DNA from: Flavobacterium sp. CFS9
Lineage (GTDB): Bacteria; Bacteroidota; Bacteroidia; Flavobacteriales; Flavobacteriaceae
DNA: 64,000 bases
Direction: 5' to 3'
Assembly: GCF_041154745.1 (NCBI RefSeq)
Contig: NZ_AP031573.1
Coordinates: 4,836,001-4,900,000 of the forward strand
Numbering within the stretch: position 1 is the first letter of the stretch; every line of letters begins with the position of its first letter. Position numbers and translations under genes: made by a program. Below, piece by piece: positions 31,601 to 39,278 of this stretch. Under the pieces are notes generated by a model. It was not told the origin of the DNA and made no database searches. It saw only the letters and a list, made by a program, of their open reading frames with translations.

Positions 31601-34600
31601 ACATATTTTCGTTGCCAAATGGCATAGTCTGCATACTGCAAACTCAATTTTGGAAGACTTGCTGTTCGATCTAATTGAAGTATATTATACAACTTCATAA
31701 ACTCATTGACTAAGACCCCACCGGACCAACCATCACTGGCAATATGATGGAATACACTGGCCAGTACATGTTTTTCGTTCCCACAATCATATAAGCAACA
31801 TCTTAGCATGTAATCCTTAGATAAATCAAAAGGTTTCTTCAGGTAGTCTGCTATATTACTTTGTAATAATACTTCATCTGATACAATTTCTCTATCCAAT
31901 GACCAGTTTTCTGCACTGATAATTTCCTGATAACCAATTCCATGCTCTGAAAGAAGTACGCTTCGTAATACCTCATGACGATAAACAATTTGCTGTAAAG
32001 TTTTTTCTAATATGGATATATCTAAAGGTCCCTCTAAATGAAGAACTACAGGTATGTGATAATCTGTACTGCTTTGTAACTTATCCAAAAACCATAATCG
32101 CTCCTGACTAAAGGATAAAGGAATACGGGCTGGACGATCCTGTACCGTAATTGTAGGTAAGATTACACCTTCGGATTGAGCAGACACAAAAGTTCCCAAC
32201 TTAGAAACCGTAGTATGGATAAATATTTCCCGAATAGAAACTTCTATTGTCAACTCTTTACGAATTATAGAAACTAAGCGTGTTGCTAATAAACTATGAC
32301 CTCCCAGTTCAAAGAAATCATCATGAATACCAACTCTTTCAACACCTAATAACTCTTGCCATAAATTAACTAGTTGTAATTCTAAATCTGTAGTTGGTTC
32401 GGCATATTCTTTACTTGATAACTCTGAGCTATCCGGATCTGGCAATCCCTTTTTATCTAGTTTTCCATTACTGGTTAATGGCATTGCATCTAATGCAATC
32501 CAGATCATAGGAATCATATATTCTGGCAGGCTTTGTTTTAATTGGTTTTGTAATTGCTCTTTGTCTAATGCTCCTTCTAAAACTACATAACCTATTAAGC
32601 GTTTTGCACCATTTACATCTTCCCTGGCCAATACGCAACATTGTGTAACTTCGGGAAGCAATGATAATGCGTTCTCAATCTCACCTAATTCTATACGATA
32701 TCCACGAATCTTAACCTGATCGTCTTTCCTGCCTATAAATTCCAAATTACCATCAGGTAACCAACGCGCTAAATCACCCGTTTTGTACATTCGCTCTCCT
32801 GTTTTAAAAGGATTCGCTACAAATTTTTCACGGGTTAATTCTTCCTTGTTTAAATAGCCACGGGCTACTCCCGCTCCGCCAATACACAATTCACCAATTA
32901 CTCCTATAGGTACTAATGACTCAGAAGTGTTGAGTATATAAAAACTATTATTCCATAAAGGCTTACCAACAGGGACATTCACTAAACCATCAAGAATCTC
33001 AACATTATCAGTTTCAAAATAAGAGCTATCAATAGTTGTTTCAGTAGTACCATAACTATTAATGATTCGCATAGCGTGACCAAACCTGCTGTATACTCTT
33101 TTAAAGTCATTAATATTACATACATCAGATCCCAAAATTAAGAGCTTCATCCAAGCATAATCTAAACTTTGCTCGTAGATATAATCCATCAATGGAATCA
33201 CTAAACCTGGCGTACCTTCTAATATAGTAATACCCTTTTCTAAAATAAGATCATAAAGTCTAGCCGGATCCAACCTGGCATCTGAAGGACAAAGTACCAT
33301 TCTGCCTCCAAATAATAAACTTCGGCATAAATCGCCGGAAAACACATCAAAAGAAAAACTTGCCATTTGCAATAAGCAAGTATCACTATCCAAATGATAA
33401 GATGACTCCCAACACAAAGCCATATTCAATAAACTCGTATGGTTAATGACAACTCCTTTAGGTCTGCCTGTAGAACCTGATGTATAAATAACATAAACAG
33501 ACTGATCACCATTGATAATAGTATCAACCTTGCTTAACGGTTGTTTACCTATTGAGTTCCAATTATCATCTGTTGTAATAATTTGTATTTTCTTGTTTTC
33601 GGCAGCTAAAAATTCATGAGCATGATCTGTTATGAAAAAAGTGGTGTTACTGTCTTCAATTATATAATGAATGCGCTCTTCAGGATACTCGGCATCTATA
33701 GGAACGTAAGTTCCGCCTGCCTTTAAGACCCCAAACACCGCTATAATCATATCAAAAGAACGATTGACACAAATACCTACCAAATCTTCCGGACTTAGTC
33801 CTTTACCTATCAAATAATGGGCTATCTGATTTGATTTTTCATCTAACGCTTTATATGTCAATTCTTTTTTTCCAAAAACAACTGCAATGCTTTCCGGCAT
33901 TCGCAATACTTGTTCTTCAAACAAATCAACTATCGTTTTATCTTTTGGAAATAATACTTCTGTATTATTAAAATGCTTTAGTTGTTGCTCTTCTTCATCT
34001 TCAGATAACAATTGTATATTTCCTATACTGCCTCCATTGCTTTCAATGATTTGATTTAAAATAAATTGATAACAGTCTAAAATATCTTTTGCCAATTTAC
34101 TGCTTAAGAAAGATTCTCTGTAATCCAGAGAAAGAACTAAATCTCCCGATTCCTCAATGGCATTAAACATTAAATCAAAATCACTGTAAACTGGCTTATT
34201 ATGCACTACCTGTAAGTCTACACTTTCCATATCAATATTAGAAACACTAACATTAAAATTGAAAACAACATTTACCCAGTTATCATATTTTATATCAGTC
34301 TCTTTTTGGAGCAATTCCATAAAACTAGCATAAGGATATTCCTGATGCTCATAGGTTTCATATATTCTATTTTTTAGATCCTTTACATATTCTGTTAAAG
34401 AATCCTTAGAATTATGGGATATTAAAAAAGGCATAAAATGAGAGAAATCTCCAATTGCCTCCTGTATATCCGGCATTGTTCTGCCACCTGTGGGAATACC
34501 AATAATAAGCTCATTTTTCTCCGTTATTTTGCATAACAAGAGTTCGAATGCCGACAAAAATGTCATAAAAAGTGTTAAATTTTGCTGGCTGCTCCATTTT

Positions 34601-37600
34601 TTGTATCTAAGAATATCTTCCGCAGGAATACGTAAAGAAACGGACTTACCTGCATTCCCGTATTGAGATACACTGTTATCAAACGGAAGTATTATATTAA
34701 AAGATTTTTTAGAAAACTTATTTATAAAATACTCTTCATGAACCTTCCAGGCATCACTACTCAATTTATTTTCTAACCATTTTGTATACTCATTAAAACC
34801 AACGGACTGTAATAAGTCCAGTTTCTTTCCCTGAAATAACGAATTGTAGTTATTTGTAATTCCTTTAATAAATAAAGCACAGGACCATCCATCTGCTATT
34901 ATGTGGTGCATCGTCACAACTAAAACAGTCTCTTCTGAAGAAAATCTTACTAACTGTAGTCGCACAAGAGGCCCTTTTGTAAATGAGAATGCAGTATGCA
35001 TGTTTACATCAACTAAAGCTTTATATGCCTTTTCCTGTTGATCTAATCCATCTTTTGAAAAATCTATTTCTTCTATTGGTAAAGTAATAGAGGAATCGAA
35101 AATTAAGTGTACTCCGTCTTCTGATACCCGAGTTCTTAAAATATTATGTGTATCTACGAAATTATATACTGCTATTTTCAGCAATGACGCATCTATTTTA
35201 CCTTTCATCTGTAAGCTGAAAGATTGATTATATGCTAAAGATCTTTCCGGGTCAATTTGATGAAGAAGATTAAACTTCTGTTGTGTCAAAGTCAAATTGA
35301 CCTTAGAAATATTTGATTCTTGCTGTTCTTCCTGTTTTTTTGGTAATTTTTCTAAAAAAAAATCTTTACCGTCAAATGATCCCGTCTGACTGATTTCTTC
35401 TTTAGTTATTATTTTTTTTTTTATACTATCAAATAGGTTTGTAGTTTCAGAAATCTCAGCGACGCTTACACCTGTTCCCTGTTTATTGGTATTCTCTGAA
35501 GTTTTAAAAATCTTTAAAAACTCCAAAATGATTTGATTTTGTTGTTCAAGAATACGATTCTGTTCCACTAACAGATCTCTGATTGTAATAAAGTCGGTAC
35601 TATCGGTTGTAGAATCCGCGCCAGTATGAATCTTTTCATTTGAACTTGTCGGCAAACCAGAAGAAATATTCGTATGAAATGGCTCATTAATCTCTACCAG
35701 ATTGTCAGATATGGCTTCCGTTTGTCCCTTTTCCTGAGTAATGTATTTTCTAATTGCATCTATATTCGTCAAATCTTCAAACATCTTGCGAATTGGAGGT
35801 TCTACTCCGTATTCTTTATGTATTATCCCAATCAGTCTTATGATGTTTAAAGAACCTACACCTAATTCTGAAAACGAAGTATGAGCATTAATTTCTAATA
35901 TGTCTACGTTTAATTCGGTTGCTACAGCTTCTCGTAAAAACGTTTCTACATCATTAGATAACGTTGGTGCTTTTACTATTTCGTTCTCTTGTAACTGTTC
36001 ATTATTAATGCTTTGTCCTCGAACCCATTGATCCATTACTCCATCAATAGTAGCAGACTCATATAATTTTTTTGTGGCTAATCGTTTAATTTTCCCACTT
36101 GACGTTTTTTCAACTTTTCCCGGTTCAACCAATACAATTCCATATATAGCTAATTCATGTTGCTCAAATACACTATCAACTATGCGCTTAGCAATGAAAT
36201 CAAAATCATAGCCCCTCATTGACGTTCTTTTAATTTCCTGAACAACAACTAATTGATCTTTCCCATTTGCCTCTATACAAAATGCTGCACCTGCATTGTC
36301 TTGCAAATCAATATGAGATTGTTGTACAACACGTTCTATATCTTGTGGAAAATGATTTACTCCATTAATGATCATCATCTCCTTTAAACGACCCGTTATA
36401 AAAAGTTGCTCATTCATTAAAAACCCCATATCGCCTGTTCGCAAATACTCTGTTTCGTCTGCACTAAAGTTTACATCCGAATTCTGAATTCGTGCCTGAA
36501 AAAAATCTTTAGTCAATTCTTCCCTTTGCCAATAACCTTTTGCAACGCTTTCCCCACTAATCCAAATTTCACCTATTTCATTTTCCTCACATAAGATCTT
36601 AGTATCGGGATTGACAATCTTAATTGCCAATTCTTCTAAAACTGGTCCATTACCTATAAATTCAATGGTATTCGAATTTTTATTTTCTTTATTTAAAAGT
36701 TTTACTTTTCCTAAATGAAAATTTTCTTTATCTAATAATAAGACTTTAGGTACTGAATTAAAATTAGAACAACTAACGATAAGAGTCGTTTCCGCCATTC
36801 CATAGCATGGAATTAACTGCGTGCTGCTAAATCCAACTAAACTAAAACTAGTAGTAAAATTATTTATGGTTTCTGGTCTAATTGGTTCTGATCCATTATA
36901 GGCAACTGACCAACTGCTTAAATCGAGTCCTTTTAAATCCTCTTCCTTAATTTGATTAACACACAAATCATATGAAAAATTAGGTCCTCCACTAAAAGTC
37001 GCTTTATAATCTGAAATAATTTTTAACCATCGAAGAGGTTTTTGTATAAAGGCAGTTGGAGGCATAATATTCATTTCAAAGCCTACATATAAAGCCTGAA
37101 GAATATTCCCTACAAGTCCCATATCATGATAAATAGGTAACCAGCTAACTCCTACTGAGTTAAAATTTTGATGAAAACAATTTTCCATCAATTTATTATT
37201 ATGGACAATATTAGAATGTGTGACCATAACTCCTTTTGGATCACCTGTTGATCCCGAAGTATATTGAAGAAAAGCTGTATCTCTTGGTAATACAACAGGA
37301 AACTCTTTGTCCAAACTATGAGTTAAGAGGTTCGTTTGCAACCATTTTACATCTGCAAAAATTTCATTATCAAACCAACTAATTGTTTTAACGTATATAC
37401 TCTCTATAGTCAAAATGAGAGTAGCTTTACAATCTACAGCAATATTTTCCAATCTCCCCACTCTTCGTTTCCCTTGTGGTGGAAAAGCTGGAACTGCAAT
37501 CACTCCTGCCATTAAACAGCCTACAAAGGCATCTATAAAATCTAATCCTGACGGATATAAAAGTAAAACACGATCTCCGGGATTTGCATATTCTAAAATA

Positions 37601-37788
37601 TGAGACGCAATACGTTTTGCATTATCATATAAATCCTGAAAAGTTCTGCGATCACTTTCTTCTTCCCCATTTTCTAAAAATCTATAAATAACCTTATTGG
37701 GAGCTTGATTAATATGATTAATTAAAACTTTAACTAAGGTTTCTTTCGAAGTTACTTCTTCTAGATTAGTCGATTTTATTAGTGGCAT
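22654..37788 (-). CDS. Nonribosomal peptide synthetase 1 with fatty acyl-AMP ligase loading module
   Basis: Initiating synthetase, 5044 aa. Residues ~10-590 are a fatty acyl-AMP ligase (YTSGSTGDPKG near 178, then LPIYHDMGLVG and GGPNFSYDLC). An ACP follows (LGVGSLNII, Ser near 644), then a low-complexity linker, which implies an acyl-capped peptide. The first C domain (HHIIADG near 960) is probably the starter C that acylates residue 1. Four modules follow. Codes read by eye: DVGEIGSIDK (Orn), DFWNIGMVHK (Thr), DAWTVAAICK (Phe-like) and DILQLGLIWK (Gly). The carrier after the Thr module differs from all others (LGGHSLLVVQLISRLQ, near 2887). The C domain after it is divergent: IYPLSPLQEGIYFHHL near 2970-2990 and HHLIMDH near 3113, features of dual E/C domains. 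The last carrier is near 4986. The protein ends NDYSINIEL, a possible docking tail. It starts 19 bases after the aminotransferase stop and is probably in one operon with it. Confidence 0.97.
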   Translation of the reverse strand: MPLIKSTNLEEVTSKETLVKVLINHINQAPNKVIYRFLENGEEESDRRTFQDLYDNAKRIASHILEYANPGDRVLLLYPSGLDFIDAFVGCLMAGVIAVPAFPPQGKRRVGRLENIAVDCKATLILTIESIYVKTISWFDNEIFADVKWLQTNLLTHSLDKEFPVVLPRDTAFLQYTSGSTGDPKGVMVTHSNIVHNNKLMENCFHQNFNSVGVSWLPIYHDMGLVGNILQALYVGFEMNIMPPTAFIQKPLRWLKIISDYKATFSGGPNFSYDLCVNQIKEEDLKGLDLSSWSVAYNGSEPIRPETINNFTTSFSLVGFSSTQLIPCYGMAETTLIVSCSNFNSVPKVLLLDKENFHLGKVKLLNKENKNSNTIEFIGNGPVLEELAIKIVNPDTKILCEENEIGEIWISGESVAKGYWQREELTKDFFQARIQNSDVNFSADETEYLRTGDMGFLMNEQLFITGRLKEMMIINGVNHFPQDIERVVQQSHIDLQDNAGAAFCIEANGKDQLVVVQEIKRTSMRGYDFDFIAKRIVDSVFEQHELAIYGIVLVEPGKVEKTSSGKIKRLATKKLYESATIDGVMDQWVRGQSINNEQLQENEIVKAPTLSNDVETFLREAVATELNVDILEINAHTSFSELGVGSLNIIRLIGIIHKEYGVEPPIRKMFEDLTNIDAIRKYITQEKGQTEAISDNLVEINEPFHTNISSGLPTSSNEKIHTGADSTTDSTDFITIRDLLVEQNRILEQQNQIILEFLKIFKTSENTNKQGTGVSVAEISETTNLFDSIKKKIITKEEISQTGSFDGKDFFLEKLPKKQEEQQESNISKVNLTLTQQKFNLLHQIDPERSLAYNQSFSLQMKGKIDASLLKIAVYNFVDTHNILRTRVSEDGVHLIFDSSITLPIEEIDFSKDGLDQQEKAYKALVDVNMHTAFSFTKGPLVRLQLVRFSSEETVLVVTMHHIIADGWSCALFIKGITNNYNSLFQGKKLDLLQSVGFNEYTKWLENKLSSDAWKVHEEYFINKFSKKSFNIILPFDNSVSQYGNAGKSVSLRIPAEDILRYKKWSSQQNLTLFMTFLSAFELLLCKITEKNELIIGIPTGGRTMPDIQEAIGDFSHFMPFLISHNSKDSLTEYVKDLKNRIYETYEHQEYPYASFMELLQKETDIKYDNWVNVVFNFNVSVSNIDMESVDLQVVHNKPVYSDFDLMFNAIEESGDLVLSLDYRESFLSSKLAKDILDCYQFILNQIIESNGGSIGNIQLLSEDEEEQQLKHFNNTEVLFPKDKTIVDLFEEQVLRMPESIAVVFGKKELTYKALDEKSNQIAHYLIGKGLSPEDLVGICVNRSFDMIIAVFGVLKAGGTYVPIDAEYPEERIHYIIEDSNTTFFITDHAHEFLAAENKKIQIITTDDNWNSIGKQPLSKVDTIINGDQSVYVIYTSGSTGRPKGVVINHTSLLNMALCWESSYHLDSDTCLLQMASFSFDVFSGDLCRSLLFGGRMVLCPSDARLDPARLYDLILEKGITILEGTPGLVIPLMDYIYEQSLDYAWMKLLILGSDVCNINDFKRVYSRFGHAMRIINSYGTTETTIDSSYFETDNVEILDGLVNVPVGKPLWNNSFYILNTSESLVPIGVIGELCIGGAGVARGYLNKEELTREKFVANPFKTGERMYKTGDLARWLPDGNLEFIGRKDDQVKIRGYRIELGEIENALSLLPEVTQCCVLAREDVNGAKRLIGYVVLEGALDKEQLQNQLKQSLPEYMIPMIWIALDAMPLTSNGKLDKKGLPDPDSSELSSKEYAEPTTDLELQLVNLWQELLGVERVGIHDDFFELGGHSLLATRLVSIIRKELTIEVSIREIFIHTTVSKLGTFVSAQSEGVILPTITVQDRPARIPLSFSQERLWFLDKLQSSTDYHIPVVLHLEGPLDISILEKTLQQIVYRHEVLRSVLLSEHGIGYQEIISAENWSLDREIVSDEVLLQSNIADYLKKPFDLSKDYMLRCCLYDCGNEKHVLASVFHHIASDGWSGGVLVNEFMKLYNILQLDRTASLPKLSLQYADYAIWQRKYVVDTALEEQLSYWEEKLQDVSTLALPMDYARPSVHSTIGASISSVLDKTLTASLDFLCRSEGVTLFMFLLSAFKVLLSRYSGQSDICVGTPIANRTQLELEDMIGFFVNTIALRSDLSGNPSFSNLLARVKQTTLEGYDHQLAPFEKVVDRVVTTRDMSMNPLFQVLFVLQNTPDASRELSLENIKISNYKFDNITSQFDLMLNVFEDNNGISLDMSYCTALFDKATIESMLLHYQELLQSIVSNIKQPISTLSMLSQAEEHQLLNVFNNTEAAYPSDKTIVDLFTEQVKQTPTAIAVVYEDAKLTYKELDERSNQLAHYLREQGVKPDTLVGICLERSLEMLIGILGILKSGGAYVPIDPEYPTDRIAYMLKDAGIDLVLSSQTSCNVINRGEDISVLCLDKDWDLISGYPTVELSTVLTASNLAYVIYTSGSTGTPKGVLITHKNVVRLFKNESPLYDFGSGDVWTLFHSFCFDFSVWEMYGALLHGGRLVVVPKALTKDAVSFKELLIKEGVTVLNQTPGSFYVLQEEFLSKSSSHSLRYVIFGGEALNSTYLERWKRSYADCKLINMYGITETTVHVTYKEITETDTQSLISNIGTAIPTLGCYIVDAHLNLVPIGVEGELCISGAGVARGYLNREDLTNEKFIANPFSADKTSRLYRSGDLARWLPDGNIEYIGRKDDQVKIRGYRIELGEIENALSSLAGVNQCCVLAKEDTAGNKRLVGYVVLEGALNKEQLQNQLKLSLPQYMVPQLWVALDTMPLTGNGKLDKKALPDPDGSGLSSKEYVAPRNETETQLAEIWQNLLGVERVGIHDNFFELGGHSLLVVQLISRLQTLDFNIAVKDIFAGPTIASIGDKLSSISFVYTVPANGILATSDCITPLMVPLLDFEQNDLDKIVAMVPGGFSNIEDIYPLSPLQEGIYFHHLMSNAVQGDPYILSGLLSFSDSKKRTDFIEALQFVVNRHDILRTCFLSADLPDVVQVVLREAVLSVELLESSNLDNSKAILPQLKVLATSGTHWMDTSKAPLLELKVTDDPENESYYLVVYYHHLIMDHVGLEKIMEEVMVHLSGEGENLSVPFLYRDFIGHTLHAQSVSDGESYFRSLLGAINEPTYPFNLSNALGDGTKIEEATVTLSKDLSTALRTTCVHLSISPAVLFHAAFGLVIARCSNKQYAVFGSLFSGRLQGSLGAADSLGLFINTLPVALELKGSVMEYLEEVKLRLGELLSYEQTPLPYIQDWSGISNQMALFSALLNYRHSSAVEEGNMKNLGITLIDDYERTNYPFNFIVDDFGIDFGLTALVDVNIGAGRILQFMEQSLIQLIDGLTFEKEVSINTLNILSNKEKHQLLDVFNDTDAVYPVDKTIIDLFVEQVKQTPNAIAILYKDVELTYKELDKHSNQLAHYLLSNNSIIADSLIGVVLERSEWLIISFLAILKTGAAYVPIDSNFPEERKEYIKKDSNCSIVIDDLVLETFKKNCSDYSGDLPEINISSDNLAYIIYTSGSTGKPKGVMIEHRNIVNTILSQISAFSITNKDSCLQFASISFDASIWEIGISLLSGSRLCIIKEEAKSDVTFFRNFIANNAITFATLPPAFLQLLAVDDIKSIKTLVTAGESIPLEVAKRFSEHYNYINAYGPTEASICSTTFQGGIKNRVSIGKPIDNTQVYVMNEEHNLLPVGVVGELCVGGAGVARGYLNLEQLTKEKFINNPFIEGERIYKTGDLARWLPDGNLEFIGRKDDQVKIRGYRIELGEIENVLSSLSGVAQCCVLAKEDPNNSKRLVGYVVPEGDFDKEIVQNQLKLSLPEYMVPQLWVTLEVMPLTTNGKLDKKALPDPENSELSTSKYIAPRNEIENQLVTIWQGLLGIENIGIHDNFFELGGHSLLATRLVSMIRKKLCIEVTIKEIFEHTTITELAAHVSVQSEGVLLPNIIVEDRPVRIPLSFSQERLWFLDQLQGSTEYHIPIVLRLEGVLEVSVLKQTLQEIVSRHEVLRSMLLSEEGIGYQEIISAKNWSLDQLEIKNRSMSESSLRDYLMRPFDLSKDYKLRACLYDLGDNQYVLAIVFHHIASDGWSGGILTNEFMELYNALQFGKTAALPELSLQYTDYAIWQRKYLEGIILENQLLYWEEKLKGVGTLSLPTDHIRPSVQSSVGASVSFVLDNELSASLESVCKEEGVTLFMLFLSIFKVLLFRYTGQEDVCVGTPIANRTQSELEGMIGFFVNTLALRSDLSGDPSFRELLTMVKQTTLEGYDHQLVPFEKVVDRVVTTRDMSMTPLFQVMFIVQNASVTNKKLDLEGVVVSDYEFDMVTTQFDLTLNVSEGEEGISLNINYSTALFEKTTIDRMLLHYQELLKSVVADTSKSLGNLSMLTKEEKHQLLDVFNKTDVAYPKDKTVIDLFTEQVKRTPAAIAVVYNGEELSYKELDQRSNQLGHYLQEKGVKRDALVGICLERSLEMFISILGILKSGGAYVPIDPDFPRDRINYMLTDAGIDLVLSSELSRTVIDKREGLSVLSLDSDWDLISNCSKSELSSLLSPSNLAYVIYTSGSTGVPKGVPVVHTSLVNFLLSMINGLRMSDLNSFLSVTTYTFDIFYLEFFTPLLLGAKVIMLDSISIKDADKLQSFIADYRPDFMQATPSTWQMLIDNNWDNKEGVTILTGGEAIKESLKDSLTTISNFVWNLYGPTEATIWVTAQRLNRFQKVNIGRAIDNVKIYIVDNYNKIVPLGVIGELCIGGVQVARGYLNREELTNEKFISNLYKEGERVYRTGDLARWLPDGNIELVGRKDDQVKIRGYRIELGEIENVLSSLPGVAQCCVLAREDSGGSKRLVGYVIPEGDFDKEVLQEQLKISLPEYMVPQLWVTLEAMPLTSNGKLDKKSLPNLDESELSSKEYVAPRNETEAQLAEIWQELLGIDKVGIHDNFFELGGHSLLATRLVSMIRRELLIEVSIRNIFRFNTVEELASYIIYKLVNSTDTKNDYSINIEL
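29160..30955. repeat. Thr adenylation-domain cassette shared by three NRPS modules
   Basis: The A domain of NRPS 1 module 2 is nearly identical at DNA level to 13139-14934 (NRPS 2 module 3, offset 16021) and, for its core, to about 3830-5180 (NRPS 3 module 2). Identity stops in the C-A linker at the high-coordinate end, near the CTALFDKATIES stretch. At the other end it stops where the unusual carrier of NRPS 1 begins. The specificity domain thus looks like a transplanted unit between unrelated flanks. Confidence 0.75.
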
Positions 37789-37807
37789 TATTATGTGGTT
37801 TTATTTT

Positions 37808-39202
37808 TTACAGAACTGATTCCAAGTATTTTTCCATTCTAACTTTGATGGCCTCTTTCATAATTTCAATTGCTTCATCAACAATTTTGGAAGTTGTGAT
37901 TAAAGGAGGGATCAATCTCATTACATTTTTATAATGACCACCTACTTCAAACAATAGCCCACGCTGAAAGCATTCCTCTCTAAGCTCTTTAAGATATTCC
38001 GGAAAAGGTTCCTTAGTAATCTTATCTTTTACAAACTCTACCCCCAACATCATTCCCTTTCCTCTTACATCTCCTATAAATGGATTTTCGGCTTCTAATT
38101 CCTTCAATTTTTCCATTAAATAGCATCCTATTGACTCTGTATACTTTTCAATCTCATATTCATCAATAAAATCAAAAGCTCCTCTTGCTGCCGCGATACT
38201 CACCTGATTAGATCTAAAGGTTCCTATATGATCCGCAGGCTTCCAGGCTTCTATACTTTTTCTATAGATTAATCCGGAAATAGGAAAACCTATTCCTCCA
38301 AAGCCTTTAGAAAATGTTACAATATCAGGTACCGCTTTTGTATTCATAAACTCTAAAAACTTTCCTGTTCTGAAAAAACCACTTTGAACTTCATCAAAAA
38401 TTACAATAACATCATGTTTATGAGCTATTTCGACTATACGTTCAAGGTACCCCTCTTTAGGTGCGATATTACCTCCTTCACCTTGCAGAGGTTCCAGTAT
38501 TATAGCAGCAGGTTTTACAATTCCTGAATGTGCCGTATTTAATATCCATTCGAAATGACTTACACATTCGAACTCACAACTATCACTATTTTTACTGAAA
38601 GGACAACGATAGCAATAACTATAGGGTGCAAAACTTACATTTGGAATTAGGGATGTCAATTTATTACGAAAAAATGTATCTGAAGTTACTGCCAAAGCCC
38701 CGGAACTCATTCCGTGATACCCTCCTGTGAAAGCTATAATTCCATCACGTCCTGTCTTAATTTTTGCCAGTTTTATTGCTGCTTCTATAGCATCTGATCC
38801 CGTAGGTCCTCCAAAACTCACCTTGTATTCCTCCTGAATCTCAGTTGGCAAGTTTTTTAATATTAGCTGAATTAAATCAAGCTTATTTTCAGTTGGAAAA
38901 TCTAATGCATGAATCAATTCTGTTTGTTGCTCTTTAACATAATCTAGCACATATTCGTTACCATGTCCCACATTCAGAACTCCGCATCCTCCAAAAAAGT
39001 CAATAAACTGATTCCCGTCCACGTCTTCAATAATACTTCCTTTCGCTCTTTTTATTGCAATTGGCATACTTTTAGGATATGAAACAACACTTCCTTCAAT
39101 TTCACTTTGCAGCTTCAACAATACTTTCGATTTTTCACCAGGTATTGAAGCTGAAACAATTTTTGCACATTCAGATAAATGATACTTTTTAAGTAACTCC
39201 AT
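37808..39202 (-). CDS. Class III PLP aminotransferase, diaminobutyrate aminotransferase-like
   Basis: 464-aa fold-type I aminotransferase. Visible family marks are GGPTGSDAIEAAIKLA (PLP phosphate region), FDEVQSGFFRTG (the Asp that contacts the PLP nitrogen, near residue 267) and TFSKGFGGIG with the Schiff-base Lys near 298. A four-Cys patch CYRCPFSKNSDSCEFEC is typical, as I recall, of diaminobutyrate-2-oxoglutarate transaminases. Such enzymes make L-2,4-diaminobutyrate from aspartate semialdehyde. It lies between the exporter and NRPS 1 on the same strand (76 and 19 bases), so it probably supplies a non-proteinogenic diamino acid to the peptide. Candidate users are module 1 (Orn-type code) or NRPS 3 module 1 (unassigned code). 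A 4-aminobutyrate or ornithine transaminase role cannot be excluded. Confidence 0.85.
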   Translation of the reverse strand: MELLKKYHLSECAKIVSASIPGEKSKVLLKLQSEIEGSVVSYPKSMPIAIKRAKGSIIEDVDGNQFIDFFGGCGVLNVGHGNEYVLDYVKEQQTELIHALDFPTENKLDLIQLILKNLPTEIQEEYKVSFGGPTGSDAIEAAIKLAKIKTGRDGIIAFTGGYHGMSSGALAVTSDTFFRNKLTSLIPNVSFAPYSYCYRCPFSKNSDSCEFECVSHFEWILNTAHSGIVKPAAIILEPLQGEGGNIAPKEGYLERIVEIAHKHDVIVIFDEVQSGFFRTGKFLEFMNTKAVPDIVTFSKGFGGIGFPISGLIYRKSIEAWKPADHIGTFRSNQVSIAAARGAFDFIDEYEIEKYTESIGCYLMEKLKELEAENPFIGDVRGKGMMLGVEFVKDKITKEPFPEYLKELREECFQRGLLFEVGGHYKNVMRLIPPLITTSKIVDEAIEIMKEAIKVRMEKYLESVL

Positions 39203-39278
39203 AGTAAATTATTCTTACTTATTTTATTAATACAGATCTAGAAGAATTAAACTCTTTAATTAAAGAGGTCTCTGAAAA

